Assembly (NCBI GenBank): GCA_033064195.1
Contig: JARBJD010000299.1
Location: forward strand, 1 to 64,000
Origin: Blattamonas nauphoetae
Taxonomy: Eukaryota > Preaxostyla > Oxymonadida
Length of the DNA: 64,000 nt
Reading direction: 5' to 3'
Position 1 is the stretch's first letter; each line of letters begins with the position of its first letter. Below the pieces are notes generated by a model, which worked only from the letters and a program-made list of their open reading frames with translations, did no database searches and was not told where the DNA came from. Below, one piece after another: positions 1 through 12,550 of the stretch. Both the position numbers and the translations under genes were made by a program.

Positions 1-880
1 CCTCGTCCTCCACTCACCTCCTTCTCCTCCACTTGCCTCAACTTGCCTCCTTCTCCTCCACTCCTCCTTCTCCTTCACTCACCTCAACTTACCTCCCCTC
101 GTCCTCACTCCACCTCCCTCGTCCTCCACTCACCTCCCTTCTCCTCCACTCCACCTCCTTCTCCTTCACTCCACCTCAACTTGCCTCCCTCGTCCTCCAC
201 CACCTCCCTCGTCCTCCACTCCACCTCCCTTCTCTCCACTCACCTCAACTTGCCTCCCTCGCCCTCCTCCTCCTCCTCCACCGTCGCCCCTCCACTCCAC
301 CTCCTTCTCCTCCTCTCTCACCTCAACTTGCCTCCTTCACCTCCACTCCACCTCCTGCCTCCTCCCTCCCCTCCTCAACTTGCCTCCCTCGTCCTCCACT
401 CACCTCCACTCATCACCGTCGCCCTCCACTCACCTCCACTCACCTCCCTTCTCCTTCACTCACCTCAACTTGCCTCCCTCGTCCTCCACTCACCTCCCTC
501 GTCCTCCACTCACCTCCCTTCTCCTCCACTCACCTCAACTTGCCTCCCTCGTCCTCCACTCACCTCCACTCATCACCGTCGCTCTCCACTCACCTCCACT
601 CATCACCGTCGCCCTCCACTCACCTCCACTCATCACCGTCGCTCTCCACTCCACCTCCCTCGTCCTCCACTCCACCTCCCTTCTCCTCCACTCACCTCAA
701 CTTGCCTCCTTCTCCTCCACTCACCTCCCTTCTCCTCCACTTACCTCAACTTGCCTCCCTCGTCCTCCACTCACCTCCACTCATCACCGTCTCTCTCCTC
801 CACCTCCTTATCCTCCACTCACCTCCCTTCTCCTCCACTCGCCTCTACTCACCCGGCTCGTCCTTCCTCGCCCCTCCCTC
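1..880. repeat. CT-rich minisatellite, cut by the left window edge
   Basis: The plus strand is a long run of variants of a 20-30 base unit built from the words cctccctcgtcctccactca, cctcaacttgcctcc and actcatcaccgtcgccctcc. Units vary in length and order, so it is a degenerate minisatellite rather than a clean tandem array. Almost no stop codons occur in the three forward frames because the strand lacks purine-rich words; this makes three overlapping frames look open, and none is likely to be a gene. The repeat fades around 880. Its true length is unknown because it continues beyond base 1. Confidence 0.9.
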
Positions 881-1394
881 GACTTCCACTCACCCATTTC
901 TCCTCATCATCTCCAACTCATCTCCACTACTCCCCGTCATCCTCCAATCGTCCCCCTCGTTCCTCCTCCGCCATCAAACTGTCTCTTCTCGACCATTCGC
1001 CATCCTCCACTCATTATTTCACACACTCTTTCCATCTTCATTTTCTCTTTCACACATATTGTTGTTTTCGTCACAAAATAAACTTTTCTTTCAAAAATTC
1101 ACCAAAGCAAAATCACTTGTTTGAGAGACTACATCACTAAAACCGAATAAAACCGAATTCATTCATCCAAGCTACAATTGAGTACGAAGTTAGGGAGAAC
1201 AGAGGAGAGAGAATGAGAGAAGAAGTTTTATTGGTGGTGAAGCAGACATTCACCCTTCCTACCACATCCAGTGCAGTGAGGAAGATGGTTGAAAGAAGGG
1301 AGCAGACCAAATGAAGATCAACCCATATTTTCGTAAAACACACAACAGACTGGTCTACTGGTGTGAATAGATCGAAAAAAACACTATTTATCAG
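881..1394. other. No gene seen
   Basis: Transition from the minisatellite into AT-richer DNA. I see only short frames without recognisable content. Confidence 0.5.
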
Positions 1395-2275
1395 TTATTT
1401 GAGGTGAAAAAGAGCAAATGGGTTGAAATCAACAAATTCGAAAAAAAGAAAGCCGAGAGGAGGATTTGATGGGGGGTGCTCGAACTTTTCTATGATGTCA
1501 AAAATATTGACCCAATTCTTTGGAACAATGTCAGTTTCTATTTTGAGAGTGTTTTGAGATCTGGTGATCCACGCTCTGATTTCTGACAATTTTAGCCCTT
1601 GATTCACAGATCAGGGAGGGTTATAGGTACTCATCGTTCATTGTCTTCCAAGACGATCGGAAAGACTTACACTATTCCGTCGGATGAATGCATGATTAAC
1701 ATTCTGAAAGACAAAGTGCTCACCGCAAAGCCTCAATCCATCATTCTGCACACATTGTCGTTCGATATTCAAATATCGGGCGCTGTCTGACGATCCATCT
1801 AACAGAACCATCGATCCGAGTCCAGCCGTAGACATGCTGCACCAAAACGAAAAAGGGGCTGAAAACTTGTATGTCAACTTTCTATTGTCATCTCTCCACT
1901 CCTCTCCTATTCGTCTCCACACTCCATGTTGACCATGATTATCACCACATTCTACATGAGCTTCGGCAAATCTGAGCCGATTCTGACGATGACCACGTGT
2001 CAGAAGAGGTGCACTCCGATTGCCGCGATGAACAAGGCCAGCCTCAGCTACTCGGTGACGTATGGTACTCTCGGAAATTGTTCTCTCTTTCTCCATTGGG
2101 AGTTCTGCGGCAATGGATGCGGTGTCTGTGTTCGGATCATCGATGATTGAAAGCACAATGAATCTGTGCTGTCTGTCTGAAGTACATCGTGGCCGGCCAG
2201 ATCGTGCACTATCTCGCGCTGAGAAAGGCCCGTCCGTTTAAGAGCTATGGCTGCATCTCGAGTCACTAAATTCAT
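1395..2275 (-). mobile_element. Tc1/mariner transposase remnant
   Basis: Read on the minus strand from an ATG at 2275, the first 75 codons include a homeodomain-like helix-turn-helix (TGLSQREIVHDL). A second frame (2156-1638) carries the Tc1 pattern: ESTIRHRVAEAGLVHR followed by PLLTRGHRQNRLRFAEAH, and later GSMVLLDGSSDSARYL, GEHFVFQ and NVNHAFIRR, which line up with the Tc1 catalytic core around the second acidic residue. A third frame (1607-1395) begins with a decayed version of the SPDLNPIENLW region. At least two frame changes are needed, and the first catalytic aspartate region is not clear. No terminal inverted repeats were recognised. This is a dead DNA transposon copy downstream of the receptor locus. 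A different Tc1/mariner subfamily is possible. Confidence 0.8.
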
Positions 2276-3225
2276 TTCGGATTTTTTAAACCAATTAAAA
2301 AAGACAGAAAAACTAATAAACTAAAATTTTAAACAGAAAACGAAGAAGTGGAATTTTGTGCGATCCCACAATAAAACTTGTGGCGATGACTTTTTTCGAA
2401 AAAAGACACCAAGACTTCAAAGTCAAACGAAATAGTCTTTCTCGCTCTGTAAGATATCTTTCATTGTGCTCGGATTCCAATTTTATCCTTATGGAGTCTG
2501 AACACGGTTGTCCGGAAACTGTTGTCATTATTCAGTTTTTGTTCATTCATTTTCACTCTCCTCCCTGTATCCCCAAGTGCGGTTGTCTCAATTTGGGGAA
2601 AGAAGCAGAACCAGAATGATCTCTGGAGATGGAATGAAGAGTGTGACATATGAAGAAAACACGACCAGGGAAACTTGTGGACTGAAATGAAACAGAATCA
2701 TCTGAAAAGACATCACAGAAGTTCTTGTATCAGCATCCTTCACAAGAAATATGTCGAGTCGGAAAGTGACAACGATAAAGAAGCCAAAATTGCAGGAAAA
2801 CATTAATCAGAAGAGAATCAAGTTGGAGGAGAGAGAACGAGTTTCATAAAATGGTGAGAGAGCGAGTGGGAGTCAAGTGGAGTGAGATTCTTCCTCCAAA
2901 ATCAAGAGAAAGAGGTGGAGTGATGTGGGTGAGAGTCCACAAGTTGAGTCGTGACAGATGAAGCACGAAAAGAAATGAAAGGTAAAAGAACTCGGAAGAA
3001 TAAAATAGGAGAAAAACGAAAGATCAAAGAAGCGCGAGTTGTGAATAAAATGTGTTTTGAGTCTCCAAATTAAACAAGAATAGAGTGAGATCGATGTCCC
3101 ACCACACAGCCAGATGTCAACCGAACGAAGCAGTGGTTGCACTGTTCATGTTCCAATCAAGATGAGGTGAGGTGTCGGATGATGTGCTCAGTGTTCCATC
3201 AGGAGAGGACGACGAGGAAGATGTG
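2276..3225. other. Intergenic, no gene seen
   Basis: About 950 bases with only short frames of random composition. Since the receptor frame ends at 3226 on the minus strand, this stretch should hold its 3' untranslated region. Confidence 0.5.
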
Positions 3226-6200
3226 TTACGAACAGATCGCGGTTTGCTTCTGTCGGGTCTGTTTCAGTTCTTCCTCAAGCGAGTGGGCTTCCTCGCTCGT
3301 CAGTTGCGATGTGTTCTTCCCAATCCAAATCAGCTTCTCTGAGATTGTGTCCAGCGATGGTCGTTCCAACGCATTCACATTCAGACAAGACGAGATCAGT
3401 TCCTTCATTTCCTCTGGGATGTTCTCCATTTTCGGCCTTGATCCTGTTCCCAGTTGACGATGCGCGTTCACTCCATCAATCTCTCCAAACGGAACATTTC
3501 CTGTCTCGATCTCATACAGGACAAGGCCCAAACTAAAAACCGACGCTGCTACCAAATTCGGATCTTTCACCTCCTTCGTTCCTCTTCCCTCTTCTTCTCC
3601 CAGCTCAGGTGCAATCCACCGCTGAAGATTCTCGTTCACAACTTGTCGCCGCATCGTCTGCCCCAACAATTGAGCTTGTTCGTGTGCGGTTGCATTCTCA
3701 ATCGTGTCTGTCTGAAGAGGGATTGCTTTGTCAGGAGGCACAGGATCTTCCGACTCGACTTTCAGAAAAACCTGATCGTTTTTGTCAATCAGGATCCATT
3801 GCGGGTTCAGTCGCCCCAGAATCCATCGATGCCTCGCATCTCTGTCCAACCGCTTCAGTCCTTCCACAATCTGAGACTCAACATTGAACCGACCAAGAGG
3901 ACGGGCACCTGGCATCGGCTTGTGGATTCGATCGTGAAGTGTCTGCCGCTTGTCAACAATGTACACATCAAACTTGTCTCCACATTTCACCGCTTCGCAC
4001 AGAAACTCAATTGATTTCAACGGATCTTCTTCCTTCTTCTCGTTCTCTCTCACTTCAGTCTTCTCTTTCCGCACTTCATTCCCGTCCTCGTTCGATCCAA
4101 TCAGTGTGGATGGCTGAAGGTGGTTTCCTGTTCGGTCTCCCATGATGTTCACCGACTCGTCCACAAACATCTTCTCGTCCACACAGTCCAATTCTTGGTG
4201 AGCCATCAGTTCTTCCTTTTCGGTTGATTTCGTCTTCATCTTTCGACGACAGCACACAATCACAATCAAAACCACAACAATCCCCATAATCACCCCTGCC
4301 GCGACTGGAATCACCCATTTCAGACTCTCCACTGCTTGTGCCTTTCGCTCCGCAACAACACTCATCTTCACTCGAACCCAATCTTCTCCGCTAACTCCAG
4401 ACCCAAACATCACTCGAAGTCGCCATTCTTGTTCGGCATCCAGCGACTTCCGAAGAGTGTCTTCGCTCAATGTCAGTGTCAGGCTTGTTTCATTCCATTT
4501 CTCGATTGATACTTTCGAAAGACCAACTTCCACCTTTCCTGTTTCTCTCTTCGTTTTCTCATTCCATTCAAACACCTCAACCCACAAACCACAAGGAATC
4601 AGAAGTGATCCAACAAGCTCGGCTGTGAATGTCTTCGCTTTCGAGTTCGACGACACTTTGCTCTTCGATCCATTCAGCGATGCAATGAAGAGAGGAGAAC
4701 GAGTGTCCACAACAGACGACGAGAAGACGCATCCTTCCCCAACACTGATCCATGCTGAAGGGAAATCCTTCGTTCCATCGCCTCCACTCAGACTCTCAAC
4801 GTTCAGCTCACCATTCGAGCAGTGCATGTTTCGGCGAACAGAAGGGAATGACGAGTTCGACACAAAGTTGTCGTGGAATGTGCTTGCTTCCACTTTCATC
4901 GATCCTCCATCCATCCAAATCCCTCCCGATCCAACATGAGACACTTTCACATTCTCAACAATCGATGTTGTGTTCACAACTCGGATCATCGCTTCTGTCC
5001 ATTCACACACATCCTTCTCCTCTTCAGACACTTCTCCGTTCTTCTTCGTGATCTCACTTGACGAAGCACCCGACGAAGATCCATCGAAGGAGAACGATTT
5101 CAGCACAAGTCGTTTCGTGTCAGAAACTGTCAGGAATGATGGCATTCTCGTGTCCGAAACAAACACTTCAGAGAACGAACAAAGATCAGAAGAGGAGAGG
5201 TCGAACAGCAGCGACGAGAATGCCAGATCAGAGAGCGTCAGGTTTGTCACTGACGCTTCTCCTCCAGTCAGTCGAATCAGACTGAACGAGATCTCATTCT
5301 TCGACCTGATTGTCGACGAGTCAATTGAAACTTCCCCATTCTCGTTCAAAATCAGCGAGTCAGTCGACGAGAGTGTGGAATCCGAGAGATCAACAGTGAC
5401 GAACGAGAGAAGGAGAGTGTCGGGATCATCGAACAGGTTGTTCACAATCTGACTCGATCCAATCATCTTCAAAATCCCTTTCTTTTTGTGCCCACAGATC
5501 CAAAGCAAGTCTCCATCCATCTTCATCAACGACTTTATCCAGCTCGACCCAAAGATCTCCACTTTCCGAACTCCCGTCTTCCAAACTGAGTCGTCAATTG
5601 TCAGGCAAGGAAGCTCCCAACTCCCACACAATCGATGGTCTTCGTTCACCTCCCCCAAACTCACCACAATCTCCCCAGACACTCGAGGATAGAACTCGTA
5701 CAGAAGAGAATGTGCACCAGATTCGTCCGACGAGCGCGAGGAGGTGGAGTCAGAGTCGGATGAGTCGTCCAGAAGCACACTCGGACGAGGAGAGAATCGA
5801 TCCAGTGTTCCTTCCCAGATCTCCACTTTCAACGTCTTCCCATTCGCTCCATGAAGAACAATCCAAGTTCTTGTTTTCGCCGAGTTGCACTGGATGAACG
5901 AAGAGTTCACAACTCTCACTTCATTTTCCGATTCACTTTCCAAAACACATCCCAACCCAGTCTCTCGATTGATTGACGTGAAGTTGCTCTTTGAGATTGA
6001 AACTGATCCATCTGATACGATCAGTGCATCCGACTCAAGTGTGATGTCTTCAGCTTCAATTTCTGACAGTTCCAATTCACCGTTTCTGATCAAAATGAGA
6101 GGGAAGGAGATGGTGGGAGACTGAGTGCCGATGAACGAGCAGGATGTGAACGAGAGTGAGCCAGATGCGGAGATGAAGAGAGGAGTTGTTCGTTCAAGTC

Positions 6201-8568
6201 GTTCGATGGTGATCACGAGAGACGAGAACGACAACGATGAATCAACGGATTCTTTGGCAGAGTTCTCGAACTGACCATCCTTCGAGAAACAGAGAATCGA
6301 TTCCACCGACGCCCCAACCACACAATTCTCCCCTTTCATCTGAATCGTCGATGACACTTCGATCTTCTCAATGATTTTGATTCTGTCCACATCTGCTTCT
6401 TCCATCCGAGCAACTCCAAGTTCAAACGAAGAACAGAACAGGAAGAAATGACCACATTTCTCAAACGAAAACCCTTTCCAGTCAACTTCCACTGCTCCCG
6501 AAATCGAAACCAAGTATGGAAGCAGCGATGTGTTCATTCCTGTCGTCTTGTCGTCTCCCCAAATTGATTCTCCATTCTCCAGACTGAAGCTCTTCTCCCA
6601 CCGATCCAGGGTGACAGTTCTGTCCAGATGGCGTCCAACAACCAACACATCAATCGACGGTGTTGATTCCGAATTCGATGAAGGTGAAGAGAAGACGAGA
6701 CTGGTCAGCGAATAATCGAAGCTGTTCACGTGAACCTCGCTTGAGTTGGAAAGCGACATGAAGATCGAGTGGGCTTCCCCTGAACACGAGCAGCACGAGA
6801 ATGTGGTGTTGTCCACATGCAGAGAGCCTTTTTCGCTCAGAACCGCCGAGATCACACCTCCTTTCGGATGCGATGAGGCGATCGAAGTGAAGAACGATTC
6901 GGAGACTGACAGACTGGCTTCGGAGTGCAGTTCAATCAAAACTGTTGGGATTCGCGCGGATGATTCTTGACTCAATGAACAGTTCCTCATCGTCAAACAA
7001 CCCGATTGGCAATCCATCAGCGAGATGTGTTTGAAGTTCGATGGAACAGTGACGAAGAGAGCTATGAACGAAACATCGGCAGTCGTTGTGAAAAGACCAC
7101 ACTCGGTCGGGGAGAGCGACAGTTCGGAGATTCTCATCTCGTTGTTCCCTCCAACAATCGACATCGGTTCTGAGAATGTCAGTTCATCGGAGTGAGTCAG
7201 TGATGATTCCAGTGTGATGGTTGTGTCGGGGATGTTCGCGATTCTGGAGTGGAGAGCGGAGAGGGAGGCACATGGATACTCAGCGAAGCCACACACGGAC
7301 ACATCACACCATTCAGCATCGACAAACACTTGTTTCGGGAGCGACGCGAAGAAGAGAGCAAGCGGAATCGGAATCCGATGGTCTCCTTCCTTTCCCATCA
7401 AATCTGTCGAAGTTCGTGAGGTCTGATCCCAAGTGAAGTTGAGACACGATTCGATCACTTTCTTCGTCAGAGTTGGATGAGCAATGAAGATGTGGTTGGC
7501 GTCGGCTGAGAGCGATGAACAATGTGTGAATGGAGTTCCAGAGTGGGTGAAGACGAACTCACTTCCTGCAGCCATCGTCACATCAACAACTCCACAACGA
7601 GTCGATCCAGTCGTGTTGCAGTTTGAGAATGTTGTGTCGGTGATGGTGACAGACTTCTGGGTGGCGATCGACGCTGTGAGGATCGATGCCGAAGATGAGC
7701 AAGAAAATGACGCGAAAGAGCACGAATGGATGGAGAGAGATCCTGAAATGCTCACACAAATCAACGATCTCGAAAACGAAGAGACAGAAGTGGTGAAAGA
7801 GAGGAAGGAGAGGGAGAGAGATTCAGTCACGACATCGAATCCACCATCTTCAAGAATCCTCACCGATTGAGTCGTCGAGTGTCCAACCAGAGAGAGGGCG
7901 TGTTCGCTTGGAGAGATCAACTCGTTCAAATCAGTCGAATCCACAATTCTGATCTCTTTCGATCCATCCTCTCCATTCGCTCGCCAGATTCCTTTCCCAA
8001 TCGTCAAGCAACTCACCCCAAAATGACCACAGTGTGCAATGTCTGTCCCTTTCTTCCCATCCACATCAATCTCTCGTCCTGCCGCAATCAGATACACAAG
8101 CAGCGATGAGGACACGTCTGTCGATGTGTCATTCCCCCAAAACGCTTCTGGATCTGTCGACAAATCAACAGCAGGAAAACGAGAGGGAACGATTTGTGTC
8201 GTGAAGAATGCTCCAGACACGAAGATCAGAACCCCACTCGGAACAACATTCGACGAGGCGGCAGAGAACGAGAGACCACTCAGGTCGAAGTCCCAATCAG
8301 TCTGTCCAGTGCCGGCGGAGAGTGTGAGGGAGACGAGAGGAGCAGCTGATGCTGTGCATGAGACGAGGGAGGTTGAGACGACGGAGATGGAGTGAGATCC
8401 AGACAAGTCAATTCGGATGAGACTGTCTGTGGATGATGAGGCGATTTTGGTGAAGACAGTCGAAGTGATTGTGAGTGAGCCAGACACTTCGATGAGAGAT
8501 GAATCAACTGCTGTCTCAGACAACAACGAGCCGAAGGAGCACGAGCTGATGGAGAGGAATCCCTTTGT
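3226..8568 (-). CDS. Receptor pseudokinase, C-terminal part (beta-helix, membrane helix, kinase-like domain)
   Basis: This open frame of about 1780 codons has no signal peptide and no convincing ATG near its start. It opens directly at the border of the inserted element at 8571, so it is the downstream part of a longer gene. The outer part is Ser/Thr-rich with repeated short strands of the parallel beta-helix type. Cysteine modules of the form CGxxxxxCxTL recur every 260-300 residues (HCGHFGVSCLTI, VCGFAEYPCASL, KCGHFFLFCSSF, LCGSWELPCLTI). A single membrane helix lies at about 4250-4312, followed by a basic stop-transfer cluster. The cytoplasmic end resembles a protein kinase C-lobe (RWIAPELG, SVFSLGLVLYEIETGNVPFG). 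The catalytic loop position reads LGRLNPQWILID, and no DFG or VAIK motif is visible, so it is probably a pseudokinase. By architecture it should be a type I surface receptor; its ligand and partners are unknown. Confidence 0.85.
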   Translation of the reverse strand, partial: TKGFLSISSCSFGSLLSETAVDSSLIEVSGSLTITSTVFTKIASSSTDSLIRIDLSGSHSISVVSTSLVSCTASAAPLVSLTLSAGTGQTDWDFDLSGLSFSAASSNVVPSGVLIFVSGAFFTTQIVPSRFPAVDLSTDPEAFWGNDTSTDVSSSLLVYLIAAGREIDVDGKKGTDIAHCGHFGVSCLTIGKGIWRANGEDGSKEIRIVDSTDLNELISPSEHALSLVGHSTTQSVRILEDGGFDVVTESLSLSFLSFTTSVSSFSRSLICVSISGSLSIHSCSFASFSCSSSASILTASIATQKSVTITDTTFSNCNTTGSTRCGVVDVTMAAGSEFVFTHSGTPFTHCSSLSADANHIFIAHPTLTKKVIESCLNFTWDQTSRTSTDLMGKEGDHRIPIPLALFFASLPKQVFVDAEWCDVSVCGFAEYPCASLSALHSRIANIPDTTITLESSLTHSDELTFSEPMSIVGGNNEMRISELSLSPTECGLFTTTADVSFIALFVTVPSNFKHISLMDCQSGCLTMRNCSLSQESSARIPTVLIELHSEASLSVSESFFTSIASSHPKGGVISAVLSEKGSLHVDNTTFSCCSCSGEAHSIFMSLSNSSEVHVNSFDYSLTSLVFSSPSSNSESTPSIDVLVVGRHLDRTVTLDRWEKSFSLENGESIWGDDKTTGMNTSLLPYLVSISGAVEVDWKGFSFEKCGHFFLFCSSFELGVARMEEADVDRIKIIEKIEVSSTIQMKGENCVVGASVESILCFSKDGQFENSAKESVDSSLSFSSLVITIERLERTTPLFISASGSLSFTSCSFIGTQSPTISFPLILIRNGELELSEIEAEDITLESDALIVSDGSVSISKSNFTSINRETGLGCVLESESENEVRVVNSSFIQCNSAKTRTWIVLHGANGKTLKVEIWEGTLDRFSPRPSVLLDDSSDSDSTSSRSSDESGAHSLLYEFYPRVSGEIVVSLGEVNEDHRLCGSWELPCLTIDDSVWKTGVRKVEIFGSSWIKSLMKMDGDLLWICGHKKKGILKMIGSSQIVNNLFDDPDTLLLSFVTVDLSDSTLSSTDSLILNENGEVSIDSSTIRSKNEISFSLIRLTGGEASVTNLTLSDLAFSSLLFDLSSSDLCSFSEVFVSDTRMPSFLTVSDTKRLVLKSFSFDGSSSGASSSEITKKNGEVSEEEKDVCEWTEAMIRVVNTTSIVENVKVSHVGSGGIWMDGGSMKVEASTFHDNFVSNSSFPSVRRNMHCSNGELNVESLSGGDGTKDFPSAWISVGEGCVFSSSVVDTRSPLFIASLNGSKSKVSSNSKAKTFTAELVGSLLIPCGLWVEVFEWNEKTKRETGKVEVGLSKVSIEKWNETSLTLTLSEDTLRKSLDAEQEWRLRVMFGSGVSGEDWVRVKMSVVAERKAQAVESLKWVIPVAAGVIMGIVVVLIVIVCCRRKMKTKSTEKEELMAHQELDCVDEKMFVDESVNIMGDRTGNHLQPSTLIGSNEDGNEVRKEKTEVRENEKKEEDPLKSIEFLCEAVKCGDKFDVYIVDKRQTLHDRIHKPMPGARPLGRFNVESQIVEGLKRLDRDARHRWILGRLNPQWILIDKNDQVFLKVESEDPVPPDKAIPLQTDTIENATAHEQAQLLGQTMRRQVVNENLQRWIAPELGEEEGRGTKEVKDPNLVAASVFSLGLVLYEIETGNVPFGEIDGVNAHRQLGTGSRPKMENIPEEMKELISSCLNVNALERPSLDTISEKLIWIGKNTSQLTSEEAHSLEEELKQTRQKQTAICS

Positions 8569-8570
8569 TG

Positions 8571-8663
8571 GAGTTCCCCCTGGTCACTCCAAGTCCAAAC
8601 GAGGGCTCATCAACACAGTGAATATCCCATGAAGTGTAGTACGGGCTGGCCGATCTGAGATTC
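8571..8663 (+). repeat. Inverted end repeat, left copy
   Basis: Begins with gagttccccctggtcactc and continues through gctcatcaacacagtgaata to the ggctggccgatctgagattc region. Its reverse complement is found at the right border (13167-13243) with only a few differences, and partly at 12871-12948. Confidence 0.8.
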
Positions 8664-11600
8664 TTAAAACAAATATATAGACCTCCTCGTCTTTTTACAA
8701 AACTATATTGCTGTGAATCAAATTTTTGTCTCAATTCCTTATCACGAGCGGACAGAATGACGAACTGGCTGTTTATTCAACCCAACACCATTCAGTCATT
8801 TCTGTATCCAGCGAAGAAGTTCATTCATTGAATACACCTCATAATCACTGGAGATGATTGCTACGAGGTTCATCTGTGCAAAAGAATCCAAAAATTTTAT
8901 GCAGGGACAGGACAGAAGACTACACTTCTCAACCAGAAGAGGACAAGCACAGCGAACAAAGAAGACGAGGAGGTGAACCGAGATTTCTTCTATCTCGGAT
9001 ATCATTCGGAACTATATCAGCGTTACTGTCACATCTCGACATTTTGTCGAATAGCTCATATTTCTCGATGAAATACCGTTCGAACTGAAGTGCCTAAGAC
9101 AAGGCGTTTAGAAGTCCTCTGGCACGAATTCGAGTGATACTCACAATCGAGTCTCATCTTCTAGTTGCTATTGGTAGTGACACATTCTATTTCGTGCATG
9201 TCGAACTCCGTGGGATCGGACTTGTGTTGGGACAAATTAGGACATTGGTCATCCCACTCGCTGGGGAAGTTGGACGAAATGCCGGTTCGAAATCGTGTCG
9301 AACACTCGTATTGACCCCAGAGACTTTACCAACTGCTCACCAATCGTGATACTTTAAATTCTACTCACGAACGCAAAGGGTGAAAAAGGGTACGAGACCC
9401 ATCCTCAAAATACATGACAAAGCGGACAGTGCCCGGATATATCTCGCGCAGCAGAATCTCATTCAGGAATCGCTGCTCAGTGACATCGCCACACAGTGAG
9501 GAAACAAAAGAGAATGGTGGCACACATCGCCGTTTGCAAGTATCAAACTCATCAGGGCGTCACACCACAAGTTTTAGAAGGGCTTGACGGTCGCGTTCAA
9601 GAGACTAGACCAGTGGATCATGTCCGATGATCCGATCGAACGCAAGCTGAGTCTGGACGTCCCTCAGACTTCATAAATCGACCACGATCGTTAATGTTGG
9701 TTGTTAACGGATACGGACCGACAGAGGGAGATTTTCTGATCGCCTGGAGGAATTTTACTTCAGATCGAGAATTTAGACGTTCCCTACCCAGTTGCTGGTT
9801 TCCGCTTCGAGATTTCAACAACAATGAACGATGATGCTAGGAGGACCGTTGATCTCACTGACTGAATTGCAACTCATTCGATGTCTGCAACTCGTGGCCT
9901 CCAAATCCAGACATTTGGAGGAACGACGTGTGACTTCGCGTGACTAACTCACTCAAATTACCAATTGTTTACTTGTGTGAATGGAATGCATTCTTTCTCA
10001 AGGCTAACCTTACGCGGATTGGCAACGACTGGATCGCAAACGATCCAGGACCGTCCTGATATCATTCTGTCCATCGAATCATGTTCTTCCTACACACTGT
10101 GAGATATTGATATACAACCAAATCGTGAACATCTCTCATCGATGTCTCGATTACGAGTCAAGAATCGCACCACCTCGGTCGTGTCGAAAGACTGAATAGC
10201 GGGCAGTATCTGATCACACAGATCATTAACTGGAGAATCTTGATGCGGGTGTAACAGACATTTCAAGTGGGAAAAACATTCTCATTCTACAACCAACTCG
10301 ACACAAGAAGCATGGAATATTTCACTTTTCGCAGGAAGAACGCGCCAATATTGGACAAACAATAAACAGCGGGAACGAACTTCGAACAATTCTTTGCGAA
10401 GATGTGCAGAGGAGCTTTCACTCAAACTTGGGAACAACATTCTGAAACGGCTCCAGAAACGGTGGATGTGGAAATCAAGCCTGAAGTTGTCAAAGAATTG
10501 GAAGCAGAAAACAGACTGTTTATGAGGCTATTCTTCAGAAATGTGAATAGGGCACCAGGCCGCGATAACGATGAGCGAGTCCGACTCACAGAGTCTGCGA
10601 CATTTGCGGGAAGCGACATTGACAATACGACAGACACATTCGTGCCCATCTCCCTCACGCCAAAAGCGGAGAGGCCTCTCTCGGACGGTCTCGAACTAGA
10701 GGAATTGAATGGAGATCAGAAAGTGTGAAAGGTTCAGAAACCGTGAGATCAGGACAAGTCGAAATCAAGTCTTCTATCATATCTCTCAACCACTCTCATC
10801 AATGGTACAAGTCTTGAAATAATCGATCAATCCATACTCCCTTCATGTTAACCTCATCCACAACATCAACAAAAAGAAACACCAGTTGCTCGTGGCGAAT
10901 CGAAAGCGATCCCGATGTGTGAGAATACAGCCCGTTGTGCTGTTCAGTGTGTGGACTGGACGGAAGACAGAATCGGAATAGGTCTTCTGTGTGAAGATGG
11001 AAGTTAGAATTGCTCTTCGATTCATAGGAATGTCTCCAAATCGGAAGTGACTCATCTCAGGAGGAAATGAGTGTCCGTTGTGGATCAGGAAGAGGATCCA
11101 GAAGCGAACTCGATGCGTCTGTTCGGAGAAGGGCAACTTTAGGTTGGATTGGCAACCGTGACAAAAGTAAAAGGCCGATCTGCTTGTGCCTCAACAACAC
11201 CAGGACCGTTTTGGGTTCGTGAAAGATTGAATTTGGAGAAGTGAAGAGGAACAAGATTTCCATCTTCGTCTCTGATTTGGTTGTACGTTATACAACCACA
11301 GCAATACATCATTGATCGCTCTCCCGTCGCAGTCACCTCAACCTTCATTCAACACAACAAATGGAATCGTCAGATGGAGTGGATATTAGTTCGCTCTTTG
11401 GTAGTTGGAAGGGTCCTTTGACGGATCAGTTTTCTTGAACTACACCTGCCATACTGTCTGTCAAATCCTCTCGCTGGTGGTATCGGAATCCCTGTACGTC
11501 TGACAAGACTTGAACACGACCAGATTGACTTCTCTTTATCACGATGATGGTGCGATGAGCAACTCTCCAAAGATCCCTTTGAATACGGGATTGTTAAGAA

Positions 11601-12550
11601 GCAAGGTGTCTTATTGATTAGAGATGGGAGTGGAGTTGTTAAGGAGCTCGATTGAAGATATCGACAGAGTGTGGATCGGATGTGAAATTGATTAAAAGTA
11701 AATCAGGACTGCTTCTTCGATTCAGGCACACATTAGAATCCAATCAGACCTTCGTTAGCATCAGAAGGATTCGGACTGCGAATGAGATTTGTAGAACCTC
11801 CCACATCGCTCTCACATTCGTATTTGATGTGGACAGCCAGGAGATTGTGATCTATTCGTTTCTCCGAGGTGCCAACTCCGAGTGATATGATGAAAAGGAC
11901 AGAATGTTCTGCTGTTTATACCACGCCAATGTACAACTACGGAAACGGAGACAATTGATCGATACTGTGTCGAGGAGGAACTCTAAGATGTAGATGGATG
12001 AATGACTGACAACAAACAACGTTTGTCATCCTTCTCAAACACGCGCAGACACATTCTCTGGAAAAGAGTCTCGATGATGGGGATCATCAATCAAGAAATG
12101 TGAGGGAGATGGATTGATGAAATGGAGGTGTCGGCGATGGGAGTGGGACTATATCACAGGACAAACTGTCATGAACAGATCGTATACAGCCCATCGTTCT
12201 TCCCATATCGCTCCTTACGAAGAAGTTGTCAGTATGAAGGATGAGTGAGGAGCGGAGATACAGGGTCTCGACGAGCAAGTACATGGCGTCACCAATGGCT
12301 CCCTCGCCAAGTTGAACAGACACCGATTTAAAATGCGAGCAGGAAGGCGGGTGGACAGATATCGCGATAACGATCGCTTGATTTGTCAGAGTATGTTGAT
12401 GTGAATATCCATCAACATGGCAGTGTGAGAAGGAGACTCTCGTCAGGGCATGTCCTCACTCGATTTGGAAAGCGAGAAGAGAGAGGAAGGACGAGAGCTG
12501 GGACCAATTCGGGTCGAAGAGGGGGAGTTGGGTTGAGAAATTGTGATGTG

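Noticed and set aside
33-1140. Three overlapping long forward frames rich in Ser, Pro and Leu
   Set aside because: They are translations of the minisatellite. Open frames come from the base composition, not from selection.
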